A stretch of DNA of 10,438 bases. It comes from Helicobacteraceae bacterium (lineage in GTDB: Bacteria > Campylobacterota > Campylobacteria > Campylobacterales > SZUA-545). A program made the translations under genes and the position numbers. Positions within the stretch are counted from its first letter, which is position 1, and each line of letters starts with the position of its first letter. This document shows positions 1 to 10,213 of this stretch, piece after piece. Where the stretch lies: contig QKHD01000253.1 of the NCBI GenBank assembly GCA_003250175.1, positions 1 through 10,438 on the forward strand, written 5' to 3'. The notes below the pieces were generated by a model, which was not told the origin of the DNA, did not search any database, and worked only from the letters and a program-made list of their open reading frames with translations.

Positions 1-2612
<2,612 letters not shown>

Positions 2613-2669
2613 ACGGACCTCGTCGCATAACGTATAGGATTAATTGTAGTCAAACTAAGTTAAGTAGAG

Positions 2670-2678
2670 ATTTTATCA
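2670..2678 (-). promoter_or_regulatory. Candidate extended -10 promoter of the histidine kinase gene
   Basis: On the minus strand this reads TGATAAAAT, preceded by the T-tract AATTTTTC. It has the same build as the elements before gpmI and acpP. It lies about 58 bases before the kinase start and just after tRNA-Phe, so the kinase probably has its own transcript. No clear -35 box is visible, as is usual for Campylobacterota sigma-70 promoters. Prediction only. Confidence 0.45.
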
Positions 2679-2707
2679 GAAAAATTTGGGGGAAGAATAA
2701 AAGAAGG

Positions 2708-2783
2708 TGGTGGCTCCACCCAGAATCGAACTGGGGACACACGGATTTTCAATCCGTTGCTCTACCAACTGAGCTACAGAGCC
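2708..2783 (-). tRNA. tRNA-Phe (anticodon GAA), CCA encoded
   Basis: The minus strand folds as a complete 76-base cloverleaf. The acceptor stem GGCTCTG pairs with TGGAGCC (two G-U pairs). The D arm is GCTC/GAGC with the AGTTGGTA loop. The anticodon stem ACGGA/TCCGT encloses loop TTGAAAA, giving anticodon GAA for phenylalanine. The T arm is CCCAG/CTGGG with loop TTCGATT. The discriminator base is A and the 3' CCA is encoded in the DNA. It sits alone between murD and the sensor kinase, on the same strand as both, with no adjacent tRNA. Confidence 0.97.
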
Positions 2784-2803
2784 ACACGCGTTTTGTGAGT
2801 GAA

Positions 2804-2809
2804 AGTATA
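2804..2809 (-). promoter_or_regulatory. Candidate -10 box for tRNA-Phe
   Basis: TATACT on the minus strand, 20 bases upstream of the mature tRNA 5' end, in the 52-base gap after murD. It matches the sigma-70 -10 consensus at five of six positions. No convincing -35 box lies at the normal spacing. The tRNA could instead be cut from a mraY-murD transcript. Confidence 0.4.
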
Positions 2810-2835
2810 CTTCGGCAAACTTAATACAACTTAAA

Positions 2836-4080
2836 TCAGGCGAGGTTTTTGACAAACTCCTGAAATTTCTCGCCCCGCTCTTTGTAAGAGCTGAATTGAT
2901 CCAGGCTGGCAGCGGCCGGAGAGAGCAGCCCCACGTCCCCCGTCTGCATCGCCGCACCGATACGGCTGACCGCGATATCAAGGAAGCCGCACTCTTCATA
3001 GGGCACTCCGGCATCGGCACAGAGTGAAGCCATCTTCATGCGGTTGGCCCCGATCAGATAGCAGGTTACTTGACCACGCGCCGCCAGGGCATCGACGAGG
3101 GGTTTCATGTCGGCACCCTTGTCGTCACCGCCCAAAATCAGATGCAACTGCTGCCCGGTGTAGCCTTCCAGGCCGGCTACAGTTGCATCCACATTGGTCG
3201 CCTTGGAGTCATCAACCCAGAGGCGGTTTTTGGCATCACGGAACTCTTCGAGTTTGTGCGGGTCAAGCACAAAGGCGTTGAGCAGGTCGTAGTCGGTTTC
3301 GTTGTAGAGGCTTTTGGTCACGGCCAAAGCCATCAGGGCGTCGAGTTTAAAGGGCGGTTTAAAGGCGATCATCTCCGGATCGATCCCGAAATATGCCGCC
3401 AGATCCTCCACGCCGTCGTAGCCGACCACAAAGGCGTCGGTGCTCACCTGCCCCACAAACTCCTTGGGGATAATGGCCAGCTCGCCCTCTTTCATCGTAG
3501 CCAGAGGCTTGAGCTTATCGGCGATGTAAGCTTTAAAGCTGCCGTGCCAGGTGATGTGGTCTTCTCGAACCGGAAGCAGCAGATAGATATCCGGCTTGGC
3601 AAAACGGGTGTAGTGCAGGGTAAAGGAGCTGGTCTCCAGCACCCAGATGGGGGATGTTTCATCCAGCGCGGCCACGGGTGTACCGACGTTGCCGCCGATC
3701 ACCGCGCCGCGGGAAGCGAGCAGATGACCCAGCATCTGGGTGGTGGTGGTTTTGCCGTTGGTGCCGCTGATCCAGACGGAAAAGGGCATTTCCGGAGAGA
3801 AAAAGTCATAATCGCTGATCAGGTTTTTTGCCGAAGCGACCGCAGGATTATGGGGAGGAATCCCCGGTGTTACCACCTCCAACACCGACGCCTCCGGATC
3901 GAAGGCGCCCATGGGTTGGAGGGTATTGGTGGCAAACCCTTCTTTAGTATCGAACTTGTCGTCAAAAATATCACAGCGCCCGTAGCGCTTGGCCAGCGCC
4001 GCCAAGGTACCGCCGTAACCAAAACAACTGAGCCGTCCCTCTCCGGATTTAAAGAGCCGGATGCGTTCGAAAATATCCAT
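2836..4080 (-). CDS. murD: UDP-N-acetylmuramoylalanine--D-glutamate ligase MurD
   Basis: MurD is the cytoplasmic ATP-dependent ligase that adds D-glutamate to UDP-MurNAc-L-Ala, the second amino acid of the peptidoglycan stem. The 414-residue protein is slightly shorter than the E. coli enzyme (438). An N-terminal nucleotide-sugar-binding region (1-100) is followed by the Mur ligase ATP loop GTNGKTT (106-112, Lys110). Then come LETSSF (138-143), EDH around His175, and Lys189 in YIADKL, the expected carbamylated lysine. DDSKATN (280-286) and the C-terminal SPAAASLDQF...ERGEKF segment (about 367-386) complete the family signature. The ATG lies one base after the mraY stop (TGA-T-ATG). No good Shine-Dalgarno sequence precedes it, so translation is probably coupled to mraY. 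All key residues are present. Confidence 0.96.
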   Translation of the reverse strand: MDIFERIRLFKSGEGRLSCFGYGGTLAALAKRYGRCDIFDDKFDTKEGFATNTLQPMGAFDPEASVLEVVTPGIPPHNPAVASAKNLISDYDFFSPEMPFSVWISGTNGKTTTTQMLGHLLASRGAVIGGNVGTPVAALDETSPIWVLETSSFTLHYTRFAKPDIYLLLPVREDHITWHGSFKAYIADKLKPLATMKEGELAIIPKEFVGQVSTDAFVVGYDGVEDLAAYFGIDPEMIAFKPPFKLDALMALAVTKSLYNETDYDLLNAFVLDPHKLEEFRDAKNRLWVDDSKATNVDATVAGLEGYTGQQLHLILGGDDKGADMKPLVDALAARGQVTCYLIGANRMKMASLCADAGVPYEECGFLDIAVSRIGAAMQTGDVGLLSPAAASLDQFSSYKERGEKFQEFVKNLA

Positions 4081-4081
4081 A

Positions 4082-5146
4082 TCAGCGAATCTTGATGGTC
4101 AGCAGAGCCAGCAGGTTAGAAAGCAGCGCCACGATCCAGAAACGGACGATAATCTTGTTTTCCGCCCACTCTTTGAGCTCAAAGTGGTGATGCAGGGGCG
4201 CCATGAGAAAGATACGGCGTTTCCAGAGTTTGAAACTGGCCACCTGCAAAATCACCGAAAGGGTCTCCACCACGAAGATGAACCCGATGAGCAGGAGCAG
4301 AAATTCGCTCTTGGCCAAAACGCCCATGTAACCGACCAGTGCACCGATGGTGAGGCTGCCGCTGTCGCCCATGAAGACCTCCGCCGGGTGGGAGTTGTAC
4401 CACAAGAAGCCGACCAGTCCGCCGATGAGTGCGGCGGCCAGAACCACCACTTCCCCCACCCCGATGATTTTAGGCATCAGCAGCGACGCACTCATGATGG
4501 CGTGGCCGGTGATGTACATCAGGGTTGCCAGCGACAAAAAGGCGAAGATACTGGGTACCGTCGCCAGGCCGTCCAGACCGTCGGTCAGGTTGACCGCGTT
4601 GCTCGCCGCCGTCATGACCAGCGCCCAGAAAGGAATGGCAAAAAAGCCCATATCAAAGAGTGGCACTTTGATAAAAGGGATATAGAGCTGGCTGAGGAAA
4701 TCGGTCTGGTAATACAAAAAGGCCGCCACCAGAGTCGAGGCAATAAACTGCAGACCGAATTTGGTTTTGCTGTCCAGCCCTGCCTGGTTTTTGCGGGCAA
4801 AAATCTTGCCGTAGTCATCCGCGATACCAATGGCCGAAAATGCCAGAATCAAAAATAGCCCGATGAGGATAAAGGCATTGGCCATATCCGCCGAAATCAC
4901 CGTGGCAATCACCGCCGCCGAAAGAAAGATCACCCCGCCCATGGTGGGGGTGTTTTTCTTCTCTTTATGCCCGTCCGGAGCAAAGAAATAGATCGGCTGC
5001 GTGGCGTGCTTCTTACGGGCCCAACGTATGAAGCGCGGCATGGCATAAGCCGTGAGCACAAAAGCGACCACAAAGGCTACCGATGCGCGGACGGAGATAT
5101 AAAAGAAGATGTTGATGTGAAAAAGCTCGTATAAAGCGTAGAGCAT
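4082..5146 (-). CDS. mraY: Phospho-N-acetylmuramoyl-pentapeptide-transferase MraY
   Basis: MraY is the inner-membrane enzyme that transfers phospho-MurNAc-pentapeptide from UDP to undecaprenyl phosphate, making lipid I. The 354-residue, strongly hydrophobic protein has about ten membrane segments and is close to the E. coli length (360). Family motifs are intact: KKNTPTMGG (63-71), the Asp pair D110/D111 in [21 protein letters not shown] (182-194) with D189 and D192, [14 protein letters not shown] (251-264) with D261, and the APLHHHFE loop (326-333) with three histidines. The start is supported by AGGGA seven bases upstream. It is the first gene of a two-gene unit with murD and is transcribed divergently from gpmI. 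This pair stands apart from other cell-wall genes, as I remember it in Campylobacter and Helicobacter. Confidence 0.97.
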   Translation of the reverse strand: MLYALYELFHINIFFYISVRASVAFVVAFVLTAYAMPRFIRWARKKHATQPIYFFAPDGHKEKKNTPTMGGVIFLSAAVIATVISADMANAFILIGLFLILAFSAIGIADDYGKIFARKNQAGLDSKTKFGLQFIASTLVAAFLYYQTDFLSQLYIPFIKVPLFDMGFFAIPFWALVMTAASNAVNLTDGLDGLATVPSIFAFLSLATLMYITGHAIMSASLLMPKIIGVGEVVVLAAALIGGLVGFLWYNSHPAEVFMGDSGSLTIGALVGYMGVLAKSEFLLLLIGFIFVVETLSVILQVASFKLWKRRIFLMAPLHHHFELKEWAENKIIVRFWIVALLSNLLALLTIKIR

Positions 5147-5177
5147 TGAAGTCCCTATCTGTCCGATAAATTGCGTA

Positions 5178-5183
5178 ATTTTA
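5178..5183 (-). promoter_or_regulatory. Candidate -10 box for mraY-murD
   Basis: TAAAAT on the minus strand, 32 bases upstream of the mraY start, in the 151-base gap shared with gpmI. It lacks the TGN extension seen at the other candidates, and no -35 at proper spacing is evident, so the call is weak. Confidence 0.35.
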
Positions 5184-5250
5184 GTTCAGACTATGTTTGT
5201 AACAGATTAAGCCCAACTTATCAAACGCATGATTTCACAAGACAAGCGGA

Positions 5251-5263
5251 TTTTTGCTAAAAT
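5251..5263 (+). promoter_or_regulatory. Candidate extended -10 promoter of gpmI and possibly the fab genes
   Basis: TTTTTGCTAAAAT: a T-tract, a TGC extension and a TAAAAT -10 hexamer, ending 34 bases before the gpmI start. T-rich DNA before TGN-TATAAT-like boxes in place of a -35 is characteristic of Campylobacter/Helicobacter sigma-70 promoters. It points away from the mraY candidate on the other strand. Confidence 0.6.
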
Positions 5264-5297
5264 TCCCCATATAAGAAAAGGTAAGGCTTAATCAAAT

Positions 5298-6770
5298 ATG
5301 AAAAACGTTGTTCTTGTCATTACCGACGGAATCGGGAGCAAACCGGCATCCGCCTATAACGCTTTCGACAACGCAACCAAACCCGCTTACGATACCCTTT
5401 TTGCCGCCACACCCTACGCGCTCATCGCCACGCACGGCGAAGCGGTGGGCCTTCCCGAAGGCCAGATGGGCAACTCCGAAGTGGGCCACATGACCATCGG
5501 CAGCGGCCGGATCATCTATCAAGACCTGGAACGCATCTCCCGTGCCGTTACCGACGGTAGCCTCGATGCCAACCCGGTTTTCGCCTCTTTGCTAAAACGC
5601 TCCGGAGCCTGTCACCTTGTGGGGCTTTGCAGCGACGGCGGAGTCCACTCCCACATCGACCACATCAAGGGAATCGCCCAAAAGCTTAAAACCGCGGGCA
5701 AAACCGTCTGGCTTCACCTCATTACCGACGGGCGCGATGTCTCCCCCACCTCCGGAGTCGGCTTTGTCAAAGCGATGGAAGCGATCACCGACGATCAGAT
5801 TAAAATCGCCACACTTGCCGGGCGCTTCTACACCATGGACCGCGACAAGCGCTGGGAGCGGGTGCAAAAGGGCTACGACGCCATGATGCTGGGGGCCAAC
5901 CCCACCACCCTCTCCCCGTCGGCCTACCTGCAGTCCCAGTACGACGCGGATGTGACCGATGAATTCGCCGTTCCCGCCAGCTTTGGCGGTTTTTCCGGCA
6001 TGCAGGCGGACGAGAGCGTCCTCATGGCCAACTTCCGGAGCGACCGGGCCCGACAGATCACCCAGCTGCTGGGCGACCCGTCATTTTCCCCCATGGAGGT
6101 CGTAAAAAAACCGCTCTTTGTGGTCACCATGACGGAATACTCCAAGGATTTTCATTTTCCCGTGCTCTTTACCAAAGAGGTTCCCAAAAATACCCTGGCC
6201 GAAGTGGTCAGCCAGGCGGGCGGGACCCAGCTGCATACGGCAGAGACGGAGAAATATGCCCACGTCACCTTCTTTTTAAACGGTGGCATCGAAGAGCCCT
6301 TTGAAAACGAAACCCGTGTGCTGATCCCCTCCCCCAAGGTCACCACCTACGACGAACAGCCGGAGATGTCCGCTCCGGAGGTGTGCGACGCCGTCTTGAA
6401 AGCGATGGACGAATCCTACAACCTGGTCGTCGTCAACTTTGCCAACGGCGATATGGTCGGTCATACGGGCAACTACGACGCTGCCGTCAAGGCGGTGGAA
6501 ACCGTCGATGCCTGCATCGGCAAGATCGTGGCCAAGTGCGACGAAAAAGGCTATGCCATGGTGCTCACCGCCGATCACGGCAACTGCGAAGAGATGCGGG
6601 ATCCGGAGGGTAACATGCTGACCAACCACACGGTCGGTGATGTCTTCTGCTTTGTCAAAGCCCCCGGCGTGGCACACGTACGATCCGGAGGCCTCAGCCA
6701 CATCGCCCCGACCGTTCTTAAACTTATGGAGCTGCCCATCCCTGCGGAGATGGACAGTCCGCTGGTTTAA
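5298..6770 (+). CDS. gpmI: 2,3-bisphosphoglycerate-independent phosphoglycerate mutase GpmI
   Basis: GpmI is the cytoplasmic, metal-dependent mutase that interconverts 3- and 2-phosphoglycerate through a phosphoserine intermediate, in glycolysis and gluconeogenesis. The 490-residue length is somewhat below the usual 505-515. Alkaline-phosphatase-superfamily metal ligands are visible at both ends: Asp10, D385 and H389 in NGDMVGH, D426/H427 in TADHGN, and H444. Nucleophile Ser60 lies in GNSEVGH (58-64). The inserted phosphotransferase domain shows DGGVHSH (113-119), TDGRDVSP (143-150), GRFYTMDRDKRWER (165-178) and FRSDRARQ (246-253). The start is the first ATG after the promoter candidate, with AAGG 11 bases upstream, a rather long spacing. 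It heads the plus-strand block, with fabG 42 bases downstream. The older Campylobacter name is pgm. Confidence 0.96.
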   Translation: MKNVVLVITDGIGSKPASAYNAFDNATKPAYDTLFAATPYALIATHGEAVGLPEGQMGNSEVGHMTIGSGRIIYQDLERISRAVTDGSLDANPVFASLLKRSGACHLVGLCSDGGVHSHIDHIKGIAQKLKTAGKTVWLHLITDGRDVSPTSGVGFVKAMEAITDDQIKIATLAGRFYTMDRDKRWERVQKGYDAMMLGANPTTLSPSAYLQSQYDADVTDEFAVPASFGGFSGMQADESVLMANFRSDRARQITQLLGDPSFSPMEVVKKPLFVVTMTEYSKDFHFPVLFTKEVPKNTLAEVVSQAGGTQLHTAETEKYAHVTFFLNGGIEEPFENETRVLIPSPKVTTYDEQPEMSAPEVCDAVLKAMDESYNLVVVNFANGDMVGHTGNYDAAVKAVETVDACIGKIVAKCDEKGYAMVLTADHGNCEEMRDPEGNMLTNHTVGDVFCFVKAPGVAHVRSGGLSHIAPTVLKLMELPIPAEMDSPLV

Positions 6771-6812
6771 CCTACAACAATCACCATTTAATCTAATCAA
6801 GGAGAAATCTGA

Positions 6813-7556
6813 ATGCAATTTAGCGGAAAAAATGTCTTAGTAACCGGCGGAAGCCGCGGTATCGGTGCGGAAATCGCCAAGGTTCTGGCCGGATACGGTC
6901 TTAAGGTGTGGATCAACTACCGTTCCAGCGCGTCCCAAGCCGACGAACTTCAGGCAGAAATCGAAAAAGCAGGCGGTCAGGCGGCGGTTATCGGCTTTGA
7001 CGTCAGCGACGAAGCGGCCTATGTGGATGCGATCAAAACCATCGTGGATGCCGACGGCGAACTGAGCTACCTGGTCAACAACGCCGGAATCACCAACGAC
7101 AAATTGGCCATGCGGATGAAAACGGAAGAGTTCACCTCCGTCATCAACGCAAACCTGACCTCTTCCTTTGTCGGTTGCCGCGAAGCCCTGAAGGCGATGG
7201 GCAAACAGAAGTTCGGTGCCGTGGTCAACATCGCCTCCATCGTCGGTGAAACCGGCAACGCCGGCCAGACCAACTACAGCGCCAGCAAGGGCGGTATGAT
7301 CGCCATGACCAAAAGCTTTGCCCAGGAAGGTGCGCCTAGAAACATCCGCTTTAATGCCATCACTCCCGGATTCATCGATACGGACATGACCCGTGAGCTC
7401 AAAGATGAGATCAAAGAGTTTTATATTTCCAATATTCCCCTCAAGCGTTTTGCCCAGCCCAAAGAGGTGGCGGAGTCCGTAGCATTCCTGCTCAGCGACA
7501 GCGCCAGCTACATTACGGGAGAGGTTCTCAAAGTCAACGGCGGCCTGCATATGTAA
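6813..7556 (+). CDS. fabG: 3-oxoacyl-[acyl-carrier-protein] reductase FabG
   Basis: FabG reduces 3-ketoacyl-ACP to 3-hydroxyacyl-ACP with NADPH, the first reduction of each fatty-acid elongation round, in the cytoplasm. The 247-residue protein is a classic short-chain dehydrogenase. It has the cofactor loop TGGSRGIG (11-18), NNAG (89-92), and the catalytic set Asn114, Ser142, Tyr155 and Lys159 in YSASK. The C-terminal GEVLKVNGGLHM is a typical FabG ending. Many short-chain dehydrogenases look alike, but its place directly before acpP and fabF supports FabG. The start has a strong AAGGAG eight bases upstream. The 42-base gap after gpmI holds no clear terminator, so read-through from the gpmI promoter is likely. 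Confidence 0.96.
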   Translation: MQFSGKNVLVTGGSRGIGAEIAKVLAGYGLKVWINYRSSASQADELQAEIEKAGGQAAVIGFDVSDEAAYVDAIKTIVDADGELSYLVNNAGITNDKLAMRMKTEEFTSVINANLTSSFVGCREALKAMGKQKFGAVVNIASIVGETGNAGQTNYSASKGGMIAMTKSFAQEGAPRNIRFNAITPGFIDTDMTRELKDEIKEFYISNIPLKRFAQPKEVAESVAFLLSDSASYITGEVLKVNGGLHM

Positions 7557-7563
7557 GCCCCGA

Positions 7564-7593
7564 ATGGCCTGCCGGCAGAATAAAGCAGGCCAT
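7564..7593 (+). promoter_or_regulatory. Stem-loop between fabG and acpP
   Basis: ATGGCCTGC (7564-7572) pairs perfectly over 9 bp with GCAGGCCAT (7585-7593) across a 12-base loop. It starts seven bases after the fabG stop. No T-run follows (AATAAACTT), so it is not a standard intrinsic terminator. It may attenuate read-through or protect the fabG transcript end. The acpP promoter candidate lies directly downstream. The pairing is seen; the role is inferred. Confidence 0.5.
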
Positions 7594-7603
7594 AATAAAC
7601 TTA

Positions 7604-7612
7604 TGCTAGAAT
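7604..7612 (+). promoter_or_regulatory. Candidate extended -10 promoter of acpP
   Basis: TGCTAGAAT, an extended -10 differing by one base from the TGCTAAAAT element before gpmI, ending 30 bases before the acpP start. A separate promoter here would raise acyl carrier protein output above that of the upstream genes. No -35 box is clear. Confidence 0.55.
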
Positions 7613-7642
7613 TTCGTATTTAAATTCCTAAGGAGAAATCAA

Positions 7643-7876
7643 ATGGCACTATTTGATGATGTTAAAGCGATCGTTGTAGAGCAGCTCAACGTTAATGCGG
7701 ACGAAGTAAAAGAAGAGTCCAAATTCGTTGAAGATCTGGGTGCGGACAGCCTTGACGTAGTTGAGCTTGTTATGGCGCTTGAAGAGAAATTCGACATCGA
7801 AATCCCTGATGATGAAGCAGAAAAAATCGTTACGGTTAAGAACGCTATGGACTTCATCGCAAGTAAACAAGGGTAA
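7643..7876 (+). CDS. acpP: Acyl carrier protein AcpP
   Basis: AcpP is the small acidic carrier that holds growing acyl chains as thioesters on a 4'-phosphopantetheine arm during type II fatty acid synthesis. The protein has the standard length, 77 residues. The prosthetic group attaches to Ser36 in the invariant DSLD motif ([15 protein letters not shown], 33-47). Helix II after it is rich in Glu and Asp, the docking face for FabG, FabF and other partners. The start has AAGGAG (7630-7635) seven bases upstream. It lies between fabG and fabF, the near-universal bacterial arrangement, with its own promoter candidate and with stem-loops on both sides. Attachment of the arm would need AcpS, which is not in this window. 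Confidence 0.98.
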   Translation: MALFDDVKAIVVEQLNVNADEVKEESKFVEDLGADSLDVVELVMALEEKFDIEIPDDEAEKIVTVKNAMDFIASKQG

Positions 7877-7892
7877 GGCATCCGCCTTTCCC
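7871..7892 (+). promoter_or_regulatory. Stem-loop spanning the acpP stop codon
   Basis: GGG-T-AAGGC (7871-7879) faces GCCTT-T-CCC (7884-7892): five plus three base pairs separated by a T-T mismatch, with a tight ATCC loop. The acpP stop TAA (7874-7876) lies inside the 5' arm. A C-run and six A bases follow rather than T bases, so it does not look like a terminator. It might protect the acpP mRNA 3' end. Confidence 0.35.
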
Positions 7893-7910
7893 TCCCCCCA
7901 AAAAACATCT

Positions 7911-7955
7911 AGCCTTTATCCACCTTCTTCCGTGTGATGGACGGGGATAAAGGTT
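7911..7955 (+). promoter_or_regulatory. Long stem-loop between acpP and fabF
   Basis: AGCCTTTATCC (7911-7921) pairs with GGATAAAGGTT (7945-7955) over 11 bp including one G-U. Inside, CCGT (7930-7933) and ACGG (7941-7944) can form a small inner stem. It ends five bases before the fabF ribosome binding site and has no trailing T-run. Likely roles are mRNA processing or stability, or limiting fabF relative to acpP. Function is inferred. Confidence 0.5.
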
Positions 7956-7960
7956 AATAC

Positions 7961-7966
7961 GAGGAG
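7961..7966 (+). promoter_or_regulatory. Ribosome binding site that fixes the GTG start of fabF
   Basis: GAGGAG lies eight bases before GTG at 7975. That GTG begins MRRVVVTGIG, the standard N-terminus of FabF-type synthases, so the non-ATG start is well supported. Confidence 0.75.
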
Positions 7967-7974
7967 ATAATATA

Positions 7975-9219
7975 GTGAGACGTGTAGTAGTAACCGGAAT
8001 CGGCATGATTACGGCTTTAGGGCATGATGCAAGAACATCCTTCGACAAAATCGTCAAAGGTGAGTGCGGTATCGACCAGATCAAGCTTTTTGACGCCAGC
8101 CGTCTGGCGGCCCAGATTGCCGGTGAAGTCAAAGACTTCGATCCGGAAACCGTTATGGACCCCAAAGAGGTCAAAAAAGCTGACCGCTTCATCCACCTGG
8201 GTATCAAGGCTGCCCAGGAAGCTATGAAAGACGCGGGTCTGAATACCGAAAGCAATATCGACTTTACCCGTTTTGGTATCAGCGCAGCCAGCGGTATCGG
8301 CGGTCTTCCCAATATTGAGAAAAACTCCATCATCCTGGAGCAGAAGGGTCCGAGACGTATTTCTCCCTTCTTTATTCCTTCTTCCCTGGCCAATATGCTG
8401 GGCGGATTTGTCTCCATCGAGCATAAACTCCAAGGGCCAAACCTGGCTCAGGTCACTGCTTGTGCGGCAGGGACCCACTCCATTACGGAAGCGTTTAAAA
8501 CCATCGCTCTGGGCGGTGCGGATCGGATGATGTCCATCTCCGCGGAATCTGCCATCTGTGAAGTCGGTATCGGCGGTTTTGCCTCCATGAAAGCCCTTTC
8601 CACACGTAATGAAGAGCCTAAAAAAGCGTCCCGTCCTTTTGACCGGGACCGTGACGGCTTCATCATGGGCGAAGGTGCGGCTTGTCTGATTATCGAAGAG
8701 TACGAAGCAGCCAAGGCACGCGGTGCGAAAATCTACGGTGAAATCGTCGGTATCGGCGAAAGCGGCGATGCCAACCACATCACCTCACCTGTCGTTGAAG
8801 GCCCGCTTCGCGCCATGAAAGCGGCTTATGCCATGGCAACTGAGCGATGCGGCGGCGAGATCAAAATCGATTACGTTAACGCCCACGGAACCTCCACGCC
8901 TGCCAATGATAAAAACGAAACCGCTGCCCTTAAAACCCTCTTCGGCGGTAAAGAAAACTGCCCACCGGTTAGTTCCACAAAAGGCCAGACCGGTCACTGC
9001 CTGGGCGCTGCCGGCGGTATCGAAGCGGTTATCTCCCTGATGGCGATGCAAGAGGGTGTGATTCCTCCGACCATCAACTATGAAAATGTTGATGAAGAGA
9101 ACGGATGCGATCTGGACTATGTCCCCAATGTGTCCCGTAAGGCCGAACTGAACGCAGTTATGAGTAACTCCTTTGGCTTTGGCGGCACCAACGGTGTTGT
9201 CATTTTCAAAAAAATCTAA
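7975..9219 (+). CDS. fabF: 3-oxoacyl-[acyl-carrier-protein] synthase II FabF
   Basis: FabF (KAS II) condenses acyl-ACP with malonyl-ACP, releasing CO2 and lengthening the fatty acid by two carbons. The 414-residue protein (E. coli 413) is a complete thiolase-fold condensing enzyme. The active-site Cys163 is in TACAAGTHS (161-169), His304 in NAHGTSTP, Lys336 in SSTKGQTGH, and His341 in GHCLGAAGG. The C-terminal SNSFGFGGTN (397-406) is intact. The Cys-His-His triad separates it from FabH (Cys-His-Asn). The start is GTG with GAGGAG eight bases upstream. It follows acpP across a 98-base gap holding two stem-loops and precedes accA by 18 bases, so fabF and accA are probably co-transcribed. FabB is the main alternative name, but the acpP-fabF adjacency favours FabF. 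Confidence 0.97.
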   Translation: MRRVVVTGIGMITALGHDARTSFDKIVKGECGIDQIKLFDASRLAAQIAGEVKDFDPETVMDPKEVKKADRFIHLGIKAAQEAMKDAGLNTESNIDFTRFGISAASGIGGLPNIEKNSIILEQKGPRRISPFFIPSSLANMLGGFVSIEHKLQGPNLAQVTACAAGTHSITEAFKTIALGGADRMMSISAESAICEVGIGGFASMKALSTRNEEPKKASRPFDRDRDGFIMGEGAACLIIEEYEAAKARGAKIYGEIVGIGESGDANHITSPVVEGPLRAMKAAYAMATERCGGEIKIDYVNAHGTSTPANDKNETAALKTLFGGKENCPPVSSTKGQTGHCLGAAGGIEAVISLMAMQEGVIPPTINYENVDEENGCDLDYVPNVSRKAELNAVMSNSFGFGGTNGVVIFKKI

Positions 9220-9237
9220 GGCACGGCAAGGGCTGTA

Positions 9238-10185
9238 ATGGCATTTTATCTGGATTTTGAAAACAAAATCAAAAACATTCAAGAAGAGATCGAACTAGCG
9301 GAAATCCGCAAGGACGATCACGCCAAGGCGATCTTCGAAAAAGAACTGGACAAAGTCGTCGAGCAGACCTACAGCAACCTTAGCGCCTACCAGCAGTTGC
9401 AGCTTGCTAGACACCAGGATCGTCCCTACGCGATCGACTATGTCAAGCTGATCATGCACGACTACCACGAGATCCACGGCGAGCGAACCTTCCGTGACGA
9501 TCCGGCGATTGTCTGCTACATGGGCTATATTGATGAGCAAAAATGTGTGGTAATCGGCGAACAAAAAGGCCGTGGAACCAAAAACAAGCTCAAGCGAAAC
9601 TTCGGTATGCCCCATCCGGAGGGCTACCGCAAAGCCCTTCGCGCCGTCAAACTGGCGGAAAAATTCAATCTGCCGGTTCTCATGCTCATCGACACCCCCG
9701 GAGCCTATCCCGGTCTGGGTGCGGAAGAGCGTGGACAGAGCGAGGCGATTGCCCGTAACCTCTACGAACTCTCCGATCTGGGCACCACGACGATCTCCGT
9801 TGTTATCGGTGAAGGCGGAAGCGGCGGGGCTTTGGCCATCGGTGTGGCTGACCGTCTGGCCATGATGCGCTACTCCGTTTTCAGTGTTATCTCTCCGGAG
9901 GGTTGTGCCGCGATTTTGTGGAATGATCCGACCAAGGTCGAAACCGCGACCAAGGCACTGAAAATCACCGCCGAAGACCTCAAAGAGCTCGACCTGATCG
10001 ACGACATCATCGACGAACCGCTCATCGGGGCCCACCGGGACAAAAACCGCGCCGCCGATGCAATTAAAAATTACTTCCTGCGGGAAGTAAGTGCACTGGA
10101 AAAACTGAGCATCGACGAACGTCTTGCCAAACGCTACGCACGTCTCGAATCAATCGGACGATTCCAAGAGGACAGCAAGGCCTGA
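9238..10185 (+). CDS. accA: Acetyl-CoA carboxylase carboxyltransferase subunit alpha AccA
   Basis: AccA is the alpha half of the carboxyltransferase. With AccD it moves the carboxyl group from biotin-AccB to acetyl-CoA, making malonyl-CoA, the committed step of fatty acid synthesis. The length is 315 residues (E. coli 319). A charged helical N-terminus (about 1-60) precedes the crotonase-like core. The core carries QKGRGTK (109-115), [10 protein letters not shown] (124-133), DTPGAYPG (152-159) and the glycine-rich [10 protein letters not shown] (181-190) that forms an oxyanion loop. The start ATG has AAGGG five bases upstream and lies 18 bases after the fabF stop. Its location supplies malonyl-CoA capacity next to the elongation genes. 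AccD, AccB and AccC are not in the window and must be encoded elsewhere. Confidence 0.97.
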   Translation: MAFYLDFENKIKNIQEEIELAEIRKDDHAKAIFEKELDKVVEQTYSNLSAYQQLQLARHQDRPYAIDYVKLIMHDYHEIHGERTFRDDPAIVCYMGYIDEQKCVVIGEQKGRGTKNKLKRNFGMPHPEGYRKALRAVKLAEKFNLPVLMLIDTPGAYPGLGAEERGQSEAIARNLYELSDLGTTTISVVIGEGGSGGALAIGVADRLAMMRYSVFSVISPEGCAAILWNDPTKVETATKALKITAEDLKELDLIDDIIDEPLIGAHRDKNRAADAIKNYFLREVSALEKLSIDERLAKRYARLESIGRFQEDSKA

Positions 10186-10213
10186 TCCTCTTCACATCCG
10201 GAAGGTGGTGTCC

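Noticed and set aside
2676..3020. A 114-codon minus-strand frame running through tRNA-Phe
   Set aside because: It overlaps the murD 3' end in another frame and reads through the whole tRNA, including its stems; not a plausible protein gene.
3070..4095. A 341-codon plus-strand open frame opposite murD, and a similar 265-codon frame at 4061-4858 opposite mraY
   Set aside because: Both are antisense shadows of well-supported genes, with no family motifs and no credible ribosome binding site.
7564..7600. Intrinsic terminator after fabG
   Set aside because: The stem is strong, but the 3' flank is AATAAACTT with no T-run on either strand. Kept only as a stem-loop of uncertain role.
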